DNA from: Mangifera indica | Taxonomy: Eukaryota; Streptophyta; Magnoliopsida; Sapindales; Anacardiaceae | Length of the DNA: 64,000 nt | Direction: 5' to 3' | NCBI RefSeq assembly: GCF_011075055.1 | Contig: NC_058145.1 | Span: forward strand, 16,117,894-16,181,893 | Shown: one piece after another, positions 61,259 to 64,000 of the stretch | Position numbering within the stretch: the first letter of the stretch is position 1 | Layout of the letters: every line of letters begins with the position of its first letter | Made by a program: the position numbers and the translations under genes | The notes under the pieces: model-generated | Seen by the model: only the letters and a program-made list of their open reading frames with translations | What the model was told of the DNA's origin: nothing | The model's database searches: none

Positions 61259-62305
61259 ATGGAGGAAAGGTTCCTTCATTTGCAAAGTCAAATTACAATG
61301 GCCTCAACTCTTCTCCGAAACTCCATCAGTGGTCTAAGAAACCTCCCAAGAAAGTCACCATTTTTAGGCCATCGGAATCTGACGGTAATGTCTCAGCAAA
61401 ACCCTTTACAGGAATTCAACTTTCAAGAATACAGGGCGGCGAAGGTAAAACAAATCAACCAGTCACTAGCAGAAGCATTGGTTCCATCCCCAAATACCCC
61501 ACCGATACTTCATGGGGCAATGAGGTACACTCTTCAACCCGGTGGGAAACGTTTCGCTCCAACTCTCTGCATTGCTTCGTGCGAGCTGGTGGGAGGAAAC
61601 GAGTCTTTGGCGATGCCCATGGCTTGTGCACTGGAGATGCTGGTTACATCGGCTTTGATTCTTGATGATCTTCCTTGCATGGATAATGACGATCTTAGAC
61701 GAGGAAAGCCTGCAAATCACAAAGTTTTTAGTGAAGGAATTTCAGTTCTTGCTTCTCAAGCTCTATCTTTTCTTGCCGTTGAACATTTTGCAACCAAAAC
61801 CAAAGGTAATATTTCATCTGATCGCCTGGTTCGAGCCGTTATCGAGATATGTTCGGCACTTGGGTCAAAAGGAGCTGTGGCTGGGCAGGTTGCAGACATT
61901 GAAAGTGAGGGAAAAGAAGTGAGTTTGAGTGAATTAGAGTTTATCCACGGGAACAAAACTGGGAAAATTGTAGAGACGTCGGTGGTCTGTGGAGTTTTAG
62001 TAGGAGGAGGAAATGAGGCTGAGATAGAGAGGATTGGGAAGTATGGGAAGTGTGTGGGGTTGGCGTATCAAGTGTGGGATGATATATTGGATGAAACTGG
62101 AAAGACGGAGGAGTTGGGAAAGAAAGCTAGAAAGGATTTGGTGCGAAATAAGGCCACATATCCGAAGTTGATGGGTGTGGATGAGTCTAAGAAGTATGCC
62201 AGAGAGTTGGTGGCTGAAGCAAAAGAAAAGCTTTCCTGTTTCGATTCTAAAATGGCTGCCCCTTTGTATCATATTGCTAACTTCATTGTTTCTCGAAGAC
62301 ATTAG
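61259..62305 (+). CDS. GGPP synthase-like prenyltransferase with altered IPP-binding site
   Basis: An intronless ORF of 348 aa from the first ATG. The ATG at 61298 (MASTLLRNSISGL, 335 aa) has better context and gives a Ser/Arg-rich presequence, so it may be the true start. Both Asp-rich motifs are present: DDLPCMD (136-142) and DDILD (274-278). CIASC is at 104-108. The IPP-binding site reads GGKRFAP (95-101) instead of GGKRxRP, so an arginine that contacts the IPP diphosphate is alanine. Residues before the first motif are TSALILDD rather than HTMSLIHDD. It is closest to the copy at 56454, with which it shares CVGLAYQVW and GVDESKKYAR. It could be active with changed kinetics or chain length, or on the way to decay. 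The loop at 76-82 also carries a small insertion. Confidence 0.92.
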   Translation: MEERFLHLQSQITMASTLLRNSISGLRNLPRKSPFLGHRNLTVMSQQNPLQEFNFQEYRAAKVKQINQSLAEALVPSPNTPPILHGAMRYTLQPGGKRFAPTLCIASCELVGGNESLAMPMACALEMLVTSALILDDLPCMDNDDLRRGKPANHKVFSEGISVLASQALSFLAVEHFATKTKGNISSDRLVRAVIEICSALGSKGAVAGQVADIESEGKEVSLSELEFIHGNKTGKIVETSVVCGVLVGGGNEAEIERIGKYGKCVGLAYQVWDDILDETGKTEELGKKARKDLVRNKATYPKLMGVDESKKYARELVAEAKEKLSCFDSKMAAPLYHIANFIVSRRH

Positions 62306-62310
62306 ATTAT

Positions 62311-62640
62311 GTGAGTTGATTGGGGGAAATGAATCTCTGGTAAGATGTCAATAGCTTGTGCAATAGAGTTGATATTGGCGACTGGTATCATTCTAGATAA
62401 TCTTAGAGGGAGGCAAGCCCAAAAGCCACAAGGTTTTTACTAAGGAACCTCAATTATTTCCAGTCAAGTTCTCATTTGCCATTCTATTGAGCATATTGCA
62501 ACCAGGAGCATTGTGGAGATACGCTCAGCATTTGGCTCAAACTGAGCTTGGGCAGAGTAGTTTTTGGATGCCAACACCGAGGGACAAGAAGTTTCAGTAC
62601 GTTGGTTTTCATTCACACGAAACAAAACTAGGAAATTATT
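62311..62640 (+). pseudogene. Fourth GGPPS copy, heavily decayed fragment
   Basis: Directly after the third gene, shifted frames give CELIGGNESL-like text (ELIGGNESLV at about 62315), then GGKPKSHKVFTKEPQLFP, then a segment resembling ICSALGS...GQ and SEGKEVS, and finally HSHETKLGN (matching HGNKTGK). Order and spacing follow the gene at 61259, but the first Asp-rich motif is destroyed and several stops and frameshifts intervene. Both the N- and C-terminal parts are missing. Confidence 0.75.
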
Positions 62641-62926
62641 TAACTTACGTAGACAAATTGCAATATTATAACTTGATTTAATATTCAATGTCTTCAATTT
62701 TCAGTTTTTGCAATATCAGTTTTGGTATCTTCCGAACTTCAGTTTTTGCGATAACTACGTTAAGTGCAAGAATTAAACTATAGTTAAACATACCATTCCA
62801 AACTACACTTCTTTCACTAGAAATTTTGAATTGTTGAAGCTTATATAGTTTTGAACCAATAATCACCGTTAGAGAAGTAATCAACAACATTTCATCACTG
62901 AAGAATCAAGAAGCAGCAAGGAAAGA

Positions 62927-63290
62927 TTAAGATAGTGGCTTCACATTTTCTTTGAAATAATTGTCAAATGAATTTAGTTCGTTAAGTAATGCCTGCTCAG
63001 TTTCATCACTGGGGTCTTTGCTTTTTATAAAAGCAATAAACGTGGAGAAGATCTTCGATCCACAGCAGTTGGTAGATTCCACATTCATGTTCAACAGAAT
63101 TCCCATCAAGCACCCAATAGAACTTGGAATGAATAAAGATGCATGATCAATCATTGCAAGTTACATCTACAGAAGATAAAAGCATAATCAGAAGCCTTCT
63201 CAGGTGGGCTTACCAATGGCGGATAAGGGAATTTCCCTTCCAATGACTCTGTGATGACATCTGAATGATCCGGAAAATGACAGGAACCTT
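62927..63290 (-). pseudogene. Dehydroascorbate reductase (plastid DHAR3-like) pseudogene fragment
   Basis: On the minus strand, KVPVI at about 63290 is followed, after a frameshift, by SDVITESLEGKFPYPPL and VSPPEKAS. About 145 bp later come GSKIFSTFIAFIKSKDP and ETEQALLNELNSFDNY, then a stop at 62927. These match consecutive parts of plant dehydroascorbate reductase, best the chloroplast form as I know it. DHAR regenerates ascorbate using glutathione. The N-terminal active-site part and the C-terminal helical domain are not found nearby. The interrupting 145 bp may be a damaged intron. This is a relic, not a gene. Confidence 0.75.
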
Positions 63291-64000
63291 ACTTTCTGAA
63301 GTGACTTTTTTTATTGGTCCAGACTTTAACGAATCAAACCCGGTTCAGTAGGCTCGGTTAACAGGCCTAAAGTGATGAGAGTGATTTTCATTTCTAAGCT
63401 CATTCGAACCTGGATCTTGGGCACAAATAACATATATAGGACATTGTTGTTCATAATGGAATTTCTTAGAGCTGTAGTTCTTTCTTCTTATGAAAGCTGG
63501 TTCAGCAACCTGCCTAACTTTTTTGAATCAACATCAATCTCATTTACAGTTTATCTGTATCTTTAATAAAGCATAAAGGCAACATCATTATCTAACTAAT
63601 AACATTATCATGGTTCACGGGCTGCAATCCAAAACTTTGTTCAAAACCATTACGAGCTTGTCAGCCCCCGAAATTTAATCAATTTACAAGGTTTTCTCTA
63701 AGATTTTAGAAATAGCAAAAATTCCCTTGCCATTAGTGCACCGTTAGAATTTATAACACGATGCGGTAAGTACCAAATTACCCTTATACCATTTATTTAT
63801 TTTAACACCAAAAACTTAACGGCAGGAAGATTTCTGTTTTAATATAAGGGAGTTTCCGCATATTTTATATTTCATTTTCAATTGAAATTTTGAACTAAAT
63901 TACAACAACATGAATAAATCAAAATTTCTTCAATAAATAAATAAATAAATATTTTACGTTAATTCTTTTTAATAAGACAAATAAATTTATATTTCTCTAA
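63291..64000. other. Intergenic region to the window end
   Basis: AT-rich, no recognised gene. The ORF at 63372-63566 shows no family resemblance. Confidence 0.4.

Noticed and set aside
62961..63146. 61-codon plus-strand ORF
   Set aside because: It is the reverse strand of the DHAR fragment, which has the recognisable protein.

Overview
The window is nuclear DNA of a flowering plant, most likely a eudicot. The evidence is spliced genes with GT-AG introns and AT-rich intergenic DNA, plastid-targeted proteins (TIC40, an organellar valyl-tRNA synthetase, geranylgeranyl diphosphate synthases), plant-only families (GASA, defensin-like peptides, a GTD-binding myosin receptor, PPR) and plant Ty3 and Ty1 retroelements plus hAT-like MITEs. 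I cannot name the species from sequence alone.

Layout, left to right. (1) Positions 1-9232 hold a Ty3/gypsy chromovirus on the minus strand, in an unusual tandem form LTR-internal-LTR-internal. Positions 1-3779 appear identical to 5454-9232. The complete unit has an intact 1680-aa gag-pol ORF. (2) Positions 10086-13774 carry the last seven exons of TIC40 (plus strand); the retroelement array therefore appears to lie inside the TIC40 gene. (3) 15207-16481 (minus) is a two-exon HMG-I/Y protein with a linker-histone domain and four AT-hooks. (4) 16.5-21.7 kb is AT-rich intergenic DNA. (5) 21700-24679 (minus) is a three-exon MYOB-type myosin receptor with one probable GC-AG intron. (6) 26.8-34.7 kb (minus) is a cluster of small secreted cysteine-rich peptide genes: three intact defensin-like genes, two broken copies and one GASA/snakin gene, with a hAT-like MITE inserted between them. 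(7) 35664-52786 (minus) is a complete 27-exon organellar valyl-tRNA synthetase gene of 957 codons plus stop. Its introns carry a solo-LTR-like insertion, a MITE and the 3' end of a copia element. (8) 53.7-54.9 kb is a decayed PPR gene. (9) 56.4-62.7 kb is a tandem array of geranylgeranyl diphosphate synthase genes: one canonical copy (59023-60114), one copy lacking an IPP-binding arginine (61259-62305), one that has lost the whole second aspartate-rich motif through an in-frame 30-nt deletion (56454-57692), and a pseudogene scrap. (10) A dehydroascorbate reductase pseudogene fragment lies at 62.9-63.3 kb.

Functionally, TIC40, the valyl-tRNA synthetase and the GGPP synthases all serve plastids or mitochondria, but nothing shows they are co-regulated. 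The two regions with real evolutionary activity are the defensin-like cluster and the GGPPS array. Both show tandem duplication followed by loss of particular exons or catalytic motifs.
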